A stretch of 64,000 nucleotides of DNA from contig JANJVQ010000006.1 in the NCBI GenBank assembly GCA_024710005.1, positions 109,579 through 173,578 of the forward strand, written 5' to 3'. This stretch comes from Paludibacter sp. Lineage in GTDB: Bacteria > Bacteroidota > Bacteroidia > Bacteroidales > Paludibacteraceae. Under the pieces are notes generated by a model. It did not search any database. It saw only the letters and a list, made by a program, of their open reading frames with translations, and was not told the DNA's origin. Numbering within the stretch: the stretch's first letter is position 1; every line of letters begins with the position of its first letter. The translations under genes were made by a program, and so were the position numbers. Below, in pieces: positions 17,601 to 25,926 of this stretch.

Positions 17601-20111
17601 GTTAGCGACACGGTCAACGTGCTTGACCACTGCGAAATCAGGTATTGCGATACCGGTATCCGGGTAGAAAACGCCCACGCGACTATCAACAATACAACCG
17701 TTCAGTTGTGCAGTTACTTTGGAACGACTGTCATTGGCAATTCTAATCCGGTATTCAACAGCTGTCAGTTCTACAACCTGAATTACAGTCCGGTAGAACT
17801 GAGCATGTTCTCCGAGCCTGAATTTAACAACTGCTCGGCACTCAACGTCGGATTCATGGCACTGGCTGTTATACCTGAAACTTATTCACTTTCGGATACC
17901 ATTCCCATCCGGAGTTTCGGCGGATACGACAACATTACTTATCTGACCGAAGGTCCGTCGACTATCAACACCGGCACAACCATTACGATTCCCGAAGGTG
18001 TTGTATTCAAATCAAGAGAGAATATTACTTCCGGAGGATATTACTACAGTCCATCCTATATGATGGCAAACGCTTTCACAGTAAACGGCAGGTTGAATAT
18101 TCAGGGAAGTGCAGAGAAACCGGTTGTGTTCACACACCTGACCGATGACCGATTCGGAAATCCGTTTGACACCGAGTTGAATGGTTCAGCCAGCATGCCG
18201 GAAGAAAATCCTGATGTCTGGAGCGGAACCTGGGTTCATTTCAGCGATGTAAGTGATGACCTTAGTTTGATTAATCATGCTAAATTCCATTACGGCGAAA
18301 AAGGAATCAGCAATTTAAGTGCATCCCCCGTTATCAGAAACAGTTCGTTTGAAAAACTAAAGTTTGGCGTGGATATGTCGGGCGTTTCCATGCCGGCAAT
18401 CGACAGTTGTATTTTCCATAATTTGAGGCACTTCCCGATACAAATCTCGCTGGTTGCGTATCCTGCTTCCACCAAAGATAATATTATCTCCGGTACAACC
18501 TACAAAGTCATAAAAGTAAGGGATGAGATACTGACACAGGACATAACGCTTCCCAAAAGAAACTTTGGAGGCAAAAACAACATTCCTTATTATTTTGAAA
18601 AGTATGAAATCGGAACCAGCGCCTCATTGGAAATAAATCCGGGTGTAATTTGTAAGTTCGGTGAACAGTACTGGTGGCAGGAAAACGGGTTATATGTAAA
18701 CCGTGGTCTGAAGGCCATCGGTGGAAGCACTCCCGACTCCATCATTGTTTTCACCAGTATAACCGATGATTTCTACGGAGGCGACTCCAATGCCGATGGC
18801 CATGGAGGACAAATTCGATGGGGAGGAATCCGTTTTGCCGATTTATCGCTGGACCCGCTTTGTGAATTAAAAAACTGCTATATCCGTTTTGCTGATAAAG
18901 GTATTTCAACATACAGCAGTTCTCCCACAATCCGCAACAGCAATTTCAACAACAACAATTACGGTATATTCCTGCAAGGCGCTTCCAATCCGCTGATTAA
19001 CAACACCGATTTCAGCAGTAATGTGTATTATGGCATTAAAAATGAAGACAAGTCATTTAATGTAAACGCGACAGAATGCTGGTGGGGCAATAACAACGGG
19101 CCAATCGTGACCGACGATGAAGAACAAAATGAAAACGAACAGGAATTAATTACTTCCGGCGTGAATTACATCCCCTGGAAGAATCTGGGTGCCATCAATC
19201 CGGCTATGGGAGATGTCAGTCTGAATGGTTTGATACAGGCTTATGATGCTTCGCTCATCCTGAAACATACAGTGGAACTCATCAGTCTGAATGAATCACA
19301 ACAACAGGTAGCAGATGTAAGTTACAATGGAGAAATTTCGGCATTGGATGCTTCATTGGTATTGCAACATGTAGTAGGACTCGAAAGCACTTTTCCTGTT
19401 CATAAAGTAAAAAGAGCAAACGTTGAAACCGGCAGTCAGCCTTCGATAGTTGCTGAAAGTATGAATATCCCGGAAAATGAAAATGAGATTGAAATACCGG
19501 TACACCTGTATGTCCCGGCAAAAAAACTCAGCTCCGATATTGAAATACGTTTCAATCCGGCTCATATAAGGTTGAATAACATCGGTAAAAAAATCAGCAA
19601 TGTATCAATTGAAAGCAATTTTGACAATTTGCTTGGTAAAGCAACCATCGGAATTGCCTCTGCAACAGGATTTGAAGGAAGCCTGACACCTGTATCACTA
19701 CATTTCGACATCATCCCGGAAACATCAACGGTCAGTCAGGTTAGCTTTTCAAAGTTTAAGCTTGACGAACAAGATTATCTCGCTATGGCGCAAAGTGGTA
19801 TTATCACCATTACACGCATCAATTCCGGCACAAACGATGTAGATATACAGGCACCCGGTATTCGCAGCTTATATCCAAATCCGGTAATCAACACCAGCTT
19901 GTTAATCTATACAACAGAGAAAGAATCTTATGTTGAACTCAATTTGTACAACCTGATGGGGCAAAAGGTAAAAAGTCTGCTCAGCACAACACTGCCGGCT
20001 GGCAACCACAACCTGCAAATCAGGAGTGATAATCTCGAAAATGGCACTTACATCCTGAAAATGAGAACTGACGATAACAGTTATACACAAAAAGTACAGA
20101 TACGTAAATAA
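14601..20111 (+). CDS. Giant T9SS exoprotein: beta-helix/Ca-loop modules, dockerin-like domain, sorting domain
   Basis: An 1836-residue secreted protein. A signal peptide ends near SLSAQ (28-29). About seven modules of 200-230 residues follow. Each starts with a strand such as LTINPGVVIKF and (from the second on) carries a calcium-type loop at about residues 322, 528, 752, 954, 1182 and 1389 (for example DDNAKGDTNGDGTI, DDSKGGDSNNNGNAD), followed by right-handed parallel beta-helix rungs (SNPVFNSCQFYNL-like). Residues about 1537-1596 hold two dockerin type I-like repeats, GDVSLNGLIQAYDASLILKH and ADVSYNGEISALDASLVLQH. A cohesin/Ig-like segment follows at about 1610-1740, and a T9SS type A sorting domain at 1757-1836 begins LYPNPVINTS. 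The next gene encodes cohesin-like modules. Role in surface binding or assembly is inference. Confidence 0.85.
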   Translation: METSTFFFPKRTCLFFLSILAFSFSLSAQTEISGEINSDSTLNLAGSPYLVPYGLVVNPGVTLTVEQGVELKFGNYARLQVLGTLQAQGAVFTSNAATPEPGSWNGIITGNDSHAGTVNLTDCEVKFYHECVVVRGQLNATNTSFSESNSHGIVVTQAGLLQLTGGIIQTSSEYSFSYHSGIYADTSESVTVSGSAIRHFRNGITGDHTNISLTDIDIRDTYYPVEFKSNVNFALTGNSNLEFNTYKAVYIGFSELNDTLTLPLIQYPYLFMGHFNIKETGKLIVDPGNVLKFDDYVSMSIKGILIADGNESENIIFTSLRDDNAKGDTNGDGTITAPETGSWYGINFENESVDTENLLQNCIIRYGGRDYRGGVNTYHASPTIDSCSFANNYYGIYLSGVSKPVISNTTIGSSSMTPLAMSFEADPVLTNNVLSFSDNAYDAIGIIGGHMSANGTLKVRSFTDVPNITYYLLNEIIVPENVTLTINKGITLKSFRHDGGWDKRIIVYGNLIADATAGEMINFTSARDDNYGYPADCNKDGTMTSPVINDWGGIIFQPGSSGLLNYCRFKYAEINNFSYPNCNQHDNANYSAIAIIDAGPVITNCEFKDLHHAISCYRAANPQIDNCQMINITYTPVNISGTSTPTMSNIQFTNVGWRAIGLIGGNVCLNGTIQQRNMAGFNNISYILLNDMVINEGSYINIDPGVVIKLAGSDNYYGNFSYGMYGQHIFVKGGLKANGAADNNVIITSVKDDNVGNPLDTNGDGNGSSPQPGNWSYIKYLSEADDAFNTLNYTQLKFGGEEEQGMLHFENSGGKVNNSILINSKSYGVLCNGNANPVFDGVTIQNSNSDPIALSLTANPSFTNMQFISNFSNALKIIDRELNGNAVLASRNIAGIQNIAYIIDNLKINSSGKLTINPGVVIKFRTSNSYILSEGNLIAKGTPEQKIYLTSFKDDSKGGDSNNNGNADAPEKGNWGGGQMHWYGYWIFPPSGIYFRNNTQVSDTVNVLDHCEIRYCDTGIRVENAHATINNTTVQLCSYFGTTVIGNSNPVFNSCQFYNLNYSPVELSMFSEPEFNNCSALNVGFMALAVIPETYSLSDTIPIRSFGGYDNITYLTEGPSTINTGTTITIPEGVVFKSRENITSGGYYYSPSYMMANAFTVNGRLNIQGSAEKPVVFTHLTDDRFGNPFDTELNGSASMPEENPDVWSGTWVHFSDVSDDLSLINHAKFHYGEKGISNLSASPVIRNSSFEKLKFGVDMSGVSMPAIDSCIFHNLRHFPIQISLVAYPASTKDNIISGTTYKVIKVRDEILTQDITLPKRNFGGKNNIPYYFEKYEIGTSASLEINPGVICKFGEQYWWQENGLYVNRGLKAIGGSTPDSIIVFTSITDDFYGGDSNADGHGGQIRWGGIRFADLSLDPLCELKNCYIRFADKGISTYSSSPTIRNSNFNNNNYGIFLQGASNPLINNTDFSSNVYYGIKNEDKSFNVNATECWWGNNNGPIVTDDEEQNENEQELITSGVNYIPWKNLGAINPAMGDVSLNGLIQAYDASLILKHTVELISLNESQQQVADVSYNGEISALDASLVLQHVVGLESTFPVHKVKRANVETGSQPSIVAESMNIPENENEIEIPVHLYVPAKKLSSDIEIRFNPAHIRLNNIGKKISNVSIESNFDNLLGKATIGIASATGFEGSLTPVSLHFDIIPETSTVSQVSFSKFKLDEQDYLAMAQSGIITITRINSGTNDVDIQAPGIRSLYPNPVINTSLLIYTTEKESYVELNLYNLMGQKVKSLLSTTLPAGNHNLQIRSDNLENGTYILKMRTDDNSYTQKVQIRK

Positions 20112-20120
20112 TATACAACC

Positions 20121-22352
20121 ATGAAGAATCACCTCATAACAGGCATAATCCTGATGATTTTCTCATGTTTCCGGATAGCATCACAAACCCTTTCTCTGTC
20201 GGTTCACGACACCACTTTCGTGAAAGGAGCGATAGTCGATTTACCGGTTTATATCGACGAAGAGCTGGACACCTATCAGGTATCAGCCTATCGGCTACAA
20301 CTGGAATTCGATGCGCAACTGATGGAAGTACTTGGTGTCGTCACCAATGGCACGGTTAGTCAGCCACTCGGCGAAGCCCTGATGAACATTACCCCTCCGG
20401 GTAAAGTCACCATCGGGGCTGCCGGGACAAGCTATTTATCCGGGAAAGGAGTATTCATCATCATCAGGCTCAGGATGCTGCAAACCGGTGGATGTTATCT
20501 GAACTTCACCGGGAAAGCAAATAACTATCTGAATGAAGGTTCGCCCTCCTTAACGTTTCATTACGCCTGGGTTAGCGTAACAGCAGCACCCTCCATAACT
20601 TTGCATGCTGAATACAACAGCATAGCAAAGGGTGACAGTTTGCAGCTGTGGGTTTGGGGAGGAGAAGAACCCTATAGCTGGTCGGTTTCAGATACCAACA
20701 TAGCGTCCATTTCGGCAAACGGTATGTTACACGCAAAAGCAACCGGCAAGGTCACTCTAAAAGTGGAGGACGCACGGGGAATTAAAGACTCGGTGAGTAA
20801 TTTCATCATCAGACCTTTTAAGCTGATGATACCCGGGCAATTGAAACAATGGGCAGGCAAATACTTAGAAATACCGGTTCATGTCACCGACCTGACGGAA
20901 AGCAACATCAGTTCCGGAAGCTTCAGTCTGTATTTCAATTCTGATGTGTTAGAGTGGGTTGAATACAATTCAGAAGAAACCATGCTCGCGAATAAAAGCG
21001 TGGCGGTCAACAGCTATCAGAATGGTCTGAATGTTTCATTTGCAAGCGCTGAGACAATTACGGGAGCCGGTTTACTGCTCATACTGAAGTTTATGGTAAA
21101 AAACACGGAGTGGCACAATACTTCCGTGGAATTTACGGATGTTTTATTCAACGAAAATATCATACCATCAGTAGAAAACGGGTATTTCTCTGTTCAGCAA
21201 TTTGACCGGCTTTATATTTATCCTGATCAGGTTGAACTATTGGCCGGCGACTCTATTCAATTACAGGTTGGTTATGGATATACCGACCCGCTTAACTGGT
21301 CAGTTAACAACACAGTCCTTGCATCCATTTCTGAAACAGGTATGCTTAAAGCAAAAAAAGGTGGAAAGATACAGGTACTTGTAACCGATTCATCAGGATC
21401 TTCCGGAACTTCCTGGTTTAACCTTTTAGATACTCGGGTTCAGATTGCCGATACAAATTTCTGCGTGGGAGAAATGCTAATCCGGTATCCGGTAAATATC
21501 CTGAAAGTCCCGGATGCAGACCCTGTTTTATCAATGGAAATGGCGGTTGAATTTGATACGGCACGACTGCAATTTATCGGTTTATCAAACGAAAACACGG
21601 TGTGTCAGGGTTGGATGCATACCACCAATGTGCAACAAAACAGGATATTGTATGCCTCATCAGGCGCCAATGCCATAACGCAACCGGGCACCATGTTGTA
21701 TCTTGATTTTCAATTGAAACAGCCTGAGGCATCCCCCAATATCTCCATCGTTCATTTACAAAACATCCGGATGAATGAAGGTAACCCAGTGGTTAATCCC
21801 GAAGCTTTCGGAAATATCTTTTACAAAGACAAACCACCAATCCCCTTTACGGTATGGGGTGATACCGTGATTCCGGCACATATGCCAATGGCTATGTTTT
21901 CAATTCCGTTCTTTCCCGAAACCGACAAATATGTTTGGCTATTGCCTGAAGGATTAAACGGGAACAGCGACAACAACATGATCCAGGTAATGGTCGACAC
22001 CGGTTTTAAAAGTGGAGTAGTCACCGTGTATGGCATCAACGCTTGCGGCGAAGGAGAGAAACTGGAATTTTCGGTAAGGAAAGAAGATGATACCGGCCTT
22101 GAAGCAAATTTCTTACAGGATCTAAGCTGTTATCCTAACCCGGTAAAAGATAAACTGCACATTCGCTCTGCTGATTTGCACGGGACAAACAACCTGGCCG
22201 TCATATATGACCTCACAGGAAGATTCGTATTATCAGTCAATCTGTACAATACCGGGAATGAGCTGGATGTTTCGGGATTGTTTTCCGGAGTATATGTCTT
22301 AAAGATAATTTCGGGAGATCAGGTAAAACACATTGAAATTGTAAAGGAATAG
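20121..22352 (+). CDS. T9SS exoprotein with three cohesin-like and two Ig-like modules
   Basis: A 743-residue secreted protein with a signal peptide ending near RIASQ (about 22). Three cohesin-like beta-sandwich modules are seen at about residues 23-160 (LPVYIDEELDTYQVSAYRLQ, LEFDAQLMEV), 235-360 (IPVHVTDLTESNISSGSF, LYFNSDVLEW) and 440-570 (YPVNILKVPDADPVLSMEM, VEFDTARLQF). Between them lie BIG2-like Ig modules (YSWSVSDTNIASISANGMLHA; NWSVNNTVLASISETGMLKA). A PKD-like segment precedes the T9SS sorting domain from about 670 (CYPNPVKDKLHI). It begins 9 bases after the dockerin-bearing gene and is surely cotranscribed. The natural hypothesis is a scaffold or partner for that protein; binding has not been shown. 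Cohesin assignment is by pattern, without an alignment. Confidence 0.78.
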   Translation: MKNHLITGIILMIFSCFRIASQTLSLSVHDTTFVKGAIVDLPVYIDEELDTYQVSAYRLQLEFDAQLMEVLGVVTNGTVSQPLGEALMNITPPGKVTIGAAGTSYLSGKGVFIIIRLRMLQTGGCYLNFTGKANNYLNEGSPSLTFHYAWVSVTAAPSITLHAEYNSIAKGDSLQLWVWGGEEPYSWSVSDTNIASISANGMLHAKATGKVTLKVEDARGIKDSVSNFIIRPFKLMIPGQLKQWAGKYLEIPVHVTDLTESNISSGSFSLYFNSDVLEWVEYNSEETMLANKSVAVNSYQNGLNVSFASAETITGAGLLLILKFMVKNTEWHNTSVEFTDVLFNENIIPSVENGYFSVQQFDRLYIYPDQVELLAGDSIQLQVGYGYTDPLNWSVNNTVLASISETGMLKAKKGGKIQVLVTDSSGSSGTSWFNLLDTRVQIADTNFCVGEMLIRYPVNILKVPDADPVLSMEMAVEFDTARLQFIGLSNENTVCQGWMHTTNVQQNRILYASSGANAITQPGTMLYLDFQLKQPEASPNISIVHLQNIRMNEGNPVVNPEAFGNIFYKDKPPIPFTVWGDTVIPAHMPMAMFSIPFFPETDKYVWLLPEGLNGNSDNNMIQVMVDTGFKSGVVTVYGINACGEGEKLEFSVRKEDDTGLEANFLQDLSCYPNPVKDKLHIRSADLHGTNNLAVIYDLTGRFVLSVNLYNTGNELDVSGLFSGVYVLKIISGDQVKHIEIVKE

Positions 22353-22368
22353 TGGATAATATCATAAA

Positions 22369-22409
22369 AAAATTGACGACAAACATCCATGCTGTTTGTC
22401 GTCAATTTT
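22369..22409. terminator. Bidirectional terminator hairpin with 17-bp perfect stem
   Basis: Arms at 22369-22385 and 22393-22409 are exactly complementary, with a 7-base loop. A-rich and T-rich ends allow function in both directions. It sits between the convergent cohesin-like and GH109-type genes. Confidence 0.88.
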
Positions 22410-22418
22410 GTATGCTTA

Positions 22419-23795
22419 CTATTTTGCAAATTTCAATCCGGGTAATTTATTCCAGTCACCACGGGTGAAATCAGGAATCTTAACAGGAACCCCTCCCTTC
22501 AGCACGGATTGTTCCGACAATTCGACAATGCATGACCATTCGGCTGCATCATAAACATCCTGATCCAAAGGCAAACCGTTTCTCAAACAATAAATAAGCC
22601 GATAGTCCATGATGAAATCCATACCGCCATGTCCGCCAACCTTTCTGGCCTTATCTCCGATTTCCTGAATAAACGGATGTTCGTACTTTTTCATTATTGA
22701 ATCCATTTTCACCTGATTAAGAAATTTATGCGCATCAGGTTCCAATGCAATCTGTTTTACCGGATATTTCTGAGCAAAACCTTTGGTCCCGCTAATGGCA
22801 TGCAGTCTGCTGTAGGGACGTGGACTGGTCACATCATGCTGAATCATGATTGTTTTCCCTTTCTCTGTACGAATGATTGTTGTGTTCATATCACCCCTGG
22901 CATATTTTTTCTGAGCTTCAGGCGAATTCGCTCCAAATCTTTGTTTGGCATATTCAGTCATACCAAACTGACCGCTCGAGACAGAAACCAGGAAATTCAT
23001 TTTATCTCCCCGGTGGATATTCAGCACCTGGCATACAGGTCCTAAGCCATGTGTCGGATAGGGATTGCCGGTATGTTTCTCATTATACTTCAACCGCCAC
23101 TGATTATAATAGCCGCGATCGCCAAACTCATTGAAGTTCAGTTCACGTAAATCGTGTATATAAGCACCCTCCACATGCACAACCTCGCCAAACACGCCTT
23201 GTTGAGCCATATTGAGCGTTGTCAGTTCAAAGAAATCATAACAGCAGTTTTCAAGCATCATGCAGTGGCGCTGAGTCCTTTCTGCGGTGTTCACCAAATC
23301 CCAACATTCTTTTACTGTCAATGCAGCCGGCACTTCAACCGCCACATGTTTTCCCTGCTCCATGGCATATACCGCCATGGGTACATGCATTTGCCAATCT
23401 GTACAGATGTATATCAGGTCAATGTCCGGCCTTTCACAAAGTCTTTTCCACGCCTCCTCACCAACATATTCGTCGGCCTTAGGAAGATTCTTATCCGTGA
23501 TTTTCTGCTGCGCACGATCTATGTATTGCTGATTTAAATCGCAGAGAGCCTTAATTTCAACACCTTCAATAAAAGTGTAACGATTGACTGCCGGAGTACC
23601 CCGCATCCCAAGACCAATAAACCCTACGCGAACAACAGGTATCGGGTCAACCTTTAATTGGAGTACACTCCGCTGGTTATGCGGACGAACCTGGTCATTA
23701 TAATAGTTTGAATGCTTTTTATCTTTTCCTGAAGCTGTCAGATAAAAACAAAACACAACAGGAATGATAATTAAAAGTCGCTTAACTGATTTCAT
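22419..23795 (-). CDS. GH109-type Gfo/Idh/MocA oxidoreductase-fold glycosidase
   Basis: A 458-residue exported protein: signal-like hydrophobic residues 6-22 (LLIIIPVVFCFYLTASG). The NAD-binding Rossmann motif VGFIGLGMRGTPAVNRY is at about 56-72, and EVPAALTVKECW is the usual Gfo/Idh/MocA segment. Family GH109 features include YPTHGLGPVCQVLNIHRGDKM (about 250-270; substrate-site His) and GHGGMDFIMDYRLIYCLRNGLPLDQDVYDA near the C-terminus. GH109 enzymes use NAD in a redox-assisted cleavage of alpha-N-acetylgalactosamine. The specificity here is inferred from family likeness only. It is transcribed away from the exoprotein pair's direction and shares their terminator. Confidence 0.8.
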   Translation of the reverse strand: MKSVKRLLIIIPVVFCFYLTASGKDKKHSNYYNDQVRPHNQRSVLQLKVDPIPVVRVGFIGLGMRGTPAVNRYTFIEGVEIKALCDLNQQYIDRAQQKITDKNLPKADEYVGEEAWKRLCERPDIDLIYICTDWQMHVPMAVYAMEQGKHVAVEVPAALTVKECWDLVNTAERTQRHCMMLENCCYDFFELTTLNMAQQGVFGEVVHVEGAYIHDLRELNFNEFGDRGYYNQWRLKYNEKHTGNPYPTHGLGPVCQVLNIHRGDKMNFLVSVSSGQFGMTEYAKQRFGANSPEAQKKYARGDMNTTIIRTEKGKTIMIQHDVTSPRPYSRLHAISGTKGFAQKYPVKQIALEPDAHKFLNQVKMDSIMKKYEHPFIQEIGDKARKVGGHGGMDFIMDYRLIYCLRNGLPLDQDVYDAAEWSCIVELSEQSVLKGGVPVKIPDFTRGDWNKLPGLKFAK

Positions 23796-24002
23796 ACGTT
23801 TAAATTTTATTTATACTATAGGAATAACAAACTCTACGCATATAAAAATATTGCTACATAAGCATTATTTTACAATGAGTATATCAGACCCCAAAATTAA
23901 TGTTCTAAATTGATTTATCAAATTAGTTCAGAAAATTAGTAGGCTAAGACAGTTATACACACACTAAAAAAATTGTTAGTGCCAAAATCATCAATTTTAT
24001 TT

Positions 24003-24010
24003 TAACTTTG
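24003..24010 (+). promoter_or_regulatory. Bacteroidota -7 box (TAACTTTG) for sua5
   Basis: TAACTTTG lies 28 bases before the ATG at 24038. It overlaps the alternative TTG start at 24008, which is why that start is rejected. The rest of 23796-24002 holds no gene. Confidence 0.55.
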
Positions 24011-24037
24011 CAGCCGAATTTCATTCCGATTATAGTC

Positions 24038-24991
24038 ATGACAACTCCATCAGAAATATCCATCGCAGCCCGACATATCAAAGAAGGAAAGTTAGTGGCC
24101 TTTCCCACAGAAACAGTATACGGTCTGGGTGCCAATGCCCTGAACCCGCATGCTGTTGCGCGCATCTTCGAGTTAAAGGAAAGACCTGCTTTTGACCCGT
24201 TGATTGTGCACATCGCTTCACTGGAAGATATAAGTAAATTAACTGCTACGGAAGATGAACGGGTGAATAAATTGGCGGCACGTTTCTGGCCGGGACCGCT
24301 GACCATCATCCTGCCCAAAAGTGAGTTGGTTCCTGATATCGTGACTTCCGGTCTCGCAACCGTGGGTATTCGCATGCCAAATCATCCTGTTGCACTGGAA
24401 CTGATACGGCTGTCCGGCTGCCCGATCGCGGCTCCAAGCGCTAATAAATTCGGTCAGTTGAGTCCGACACAGGCAAAACACGTCAGCAAACAACTGCCCA
24501 ATGTTGACTTTCTGCTTGATGGAGGCGAAGCGCAGGTCGGGATTGAATCAACCATCATTTCACTGAACGAGAAAGGCTTTGAAATCCTGCGGCATGGCGT
24601 TATCACCCGGGAAGAAATTGAGGCTATCATTCCTTTTTACGAGGTGCCTGAGCGGGACAAAACCAATATTGTAAGTCCGGGTATGCTCAAGTCGCATTAC
24701 AGTCCGGAGAAACCGATTTATCTGATCGACGAGAACCTGCCTGCCGGTATTGACATTACTAAAGCCGGTCTCCTCTCCTTCTCCGGCGAAAACACCGCAA
24801 ATTATCAAATTGTGGAATTACTGGCTCCAGATAAGGAACTGAAAACCTGTGCCGTCAACCTGTTTGCAGCCATTCACAGGTTGGAAGAATCGGATGTGGA
24901 ATATATTCTGGCAGAAACTGTTCCGGAAACCGGCATCGGCATCGCGATTATGGATAAGTTAAGGAAGGCGGCGTACAGGTATCGGGAGTAA
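24038..24991 (+). CDS. L-threonylcarbamoyladenylate synthase, Sua5 type
   Basis: A 317-residue enzyme using threonine, bicarbonate and ATP to make threonylcarbamoyl-AMP for the t6A37 modification of ANN-decoding tRNAs. The YrdC core is evident: VAFPTETVYGLGANAL (about 22-37), KERPAFDPLIVHI (about 50-62, Lys/Arg of the ATP site) and CPIAAPSANKFGQLSPT (about 127-143, SxN motif). After about residue 205 there is a linker (SPGMLKSHYSPEKP) and a C-terminal Sua5 domain, so it is the long form rather than TsaC. Start chosen at the ATG downstream of the promoter box. Confidence 0.93.
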   Translation: MTTPSEISIAARHIKEGKLVAFPTETVYGLGANALNPHAVARIFELKERPAFDPLIVHIASLEDISKLTATEDERVNKLAARFWPGPLTIILPKSELVPDIVTSGLATVGIRMPNHPVALELIRLSGCPIAAPSANKFGQLSPTQAKHVSKQLPNVDFLLDGGEAQVGIESTIISLNEKGFEILRHGVITREEIEAIIPFYEVPERDKTNIVSPGMLKSHYSPEKPIYLIDENLPAGIDITKAGLLSFSGENTANYQIVELLAPDKELKTCAVNLFAAIHRLEESDVEYILAETVPETGIGIAIMDKLRKAAYRYRE

Positions 24992-25036
24992 AGTCGCCAG
25001 ACACCGGACGCCAGTCGCCAGACTACACAGACGCCG
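24992..25036 (+). repeat. Short direct repeats AGTCGCCAGAC
   Basis: The 11-mer occurs at 24992-25002 and 25013-25023, 21 bases apart, with a degenerate third partner ending ACGCCGGG. It fills the gap after sua5 and resembles other dispersed extragenic repeats in the window. The rest of the gap up to 25152 shows no gene. Confidence 0.55.
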
Positions 25037-25152
25037 GGAAAATGCTTGATAAACTAAAGAGGATAGATAGTGAAAGGATGGTTATGAAGTTCATGTTACA
25101 AATCAACAATTGAGCTTTTATCTTGTTGTTATTTATAAACAAAGAATTGCTC

Positions 25153-25926
25153 ATGGAAATTGTAATCATTAGTTTCGCGGCTTTTCTGACCGCCATTTTG
25201 ACATTCTTCTCAGGTTTCGGACTCGGAACCATCTTAGCGCCCGTATTTGCCATTTTCTTTCCGATTGATGTAGCCATCGCGCTTACAGGCGTGGTACATT
25301 TCTCCAATAATGTCTTTAAAATGGCATTAGTAGGGAAAAATACGGACAAAACGGTGCTGCTTCGTTTTGGTATTCCGGCCATCATCGCTTCTTTTGCCGG
25401 GGCGTGGACACTGATACGCATTACCAATCTACCGGTGCTCTACACATACGAATTATGGGGGAAAAGCTTTGATATTACCCCTGTTAAACTGATTATCGCT
25501 ATTTTGCTGATTATCTTTTCTCTGTTGGAAATTGCACCTGCTTTTCAAAAACTTCAGTTTGATAAGAAGAAACTGATTGCCGGAGGATTACTCAGTGGAT
25601 TTTTCGGAGGATTGGCAGGTATACAGGGTGCCATCCGCAGTGCTTTCCTCATCAAAAGCGGACTTTCGAAAGAAGCCTATATTGCTACCGGCGTGATGAT
25701 TGCCAGTCTGGTCGACTTCACCCGTATCACGGTCTATGCCAGTCGATTCGCGGATGCGGGATTGCACGAAAACGTGCCCTTGTTATTGGCAGCCAGTCTT
25801 TCAGCCTTCGCAGGAGCATTTATTGGCAAGAAATTACTGAAAAAGACAACACTGAAAAGCATTCAGCTGATTGTTGCTGTTTTTCTGGTTTTGATTTCTA
25901 TCGCGTTGGGCAGCGGGTTGATTTAG
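25153..25926 (+). CDS. TauE/SafE family sulfite-exporter-like permease
   Basis: A 257-residue inner-membrane protein with about eight hydrophobic segments in two repeats. The first half opens AAFLTAILTFFSGFGLGTILAPVFAIFF and the second repeats the pattern with GGLLSGFFGGLAGIQGAIRSAFLI, the family's conserved glycine-rich motif. Members export sulfite or sulfoacetate, or import sulfur compounds; the substrate is unknown here. The longest frame begins with a TTG at 25123, but the ATG at 25153 gives the standard start (MEIVIISFAAFLTAI). The last 4 bases overlap the end of the convergent ccsA gene. Confidence 0.85.
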   Translation: MEIVIISFAAFLTAILTFFSGFGLGTILAPVFAIFFPIDVAIALTGVVHFSNNVFKMALVGKNTDKTVLLRFGIPAIIASFAGAWTLIRITNLPVLYTYELWGKSFDITPVKLIIAILLIIFSLLEIAPAFQKLQFDKKKLIAGGLLSGFFGGLAGIQGAIRSAFLIKSGLSKEAYIATGVMIASLVDFTRITVYASRFADAGLHENVPLLLAASLSAFAGAFIGKKLLKKTTLKSIQLIVAVFLVLISIALGSGLI

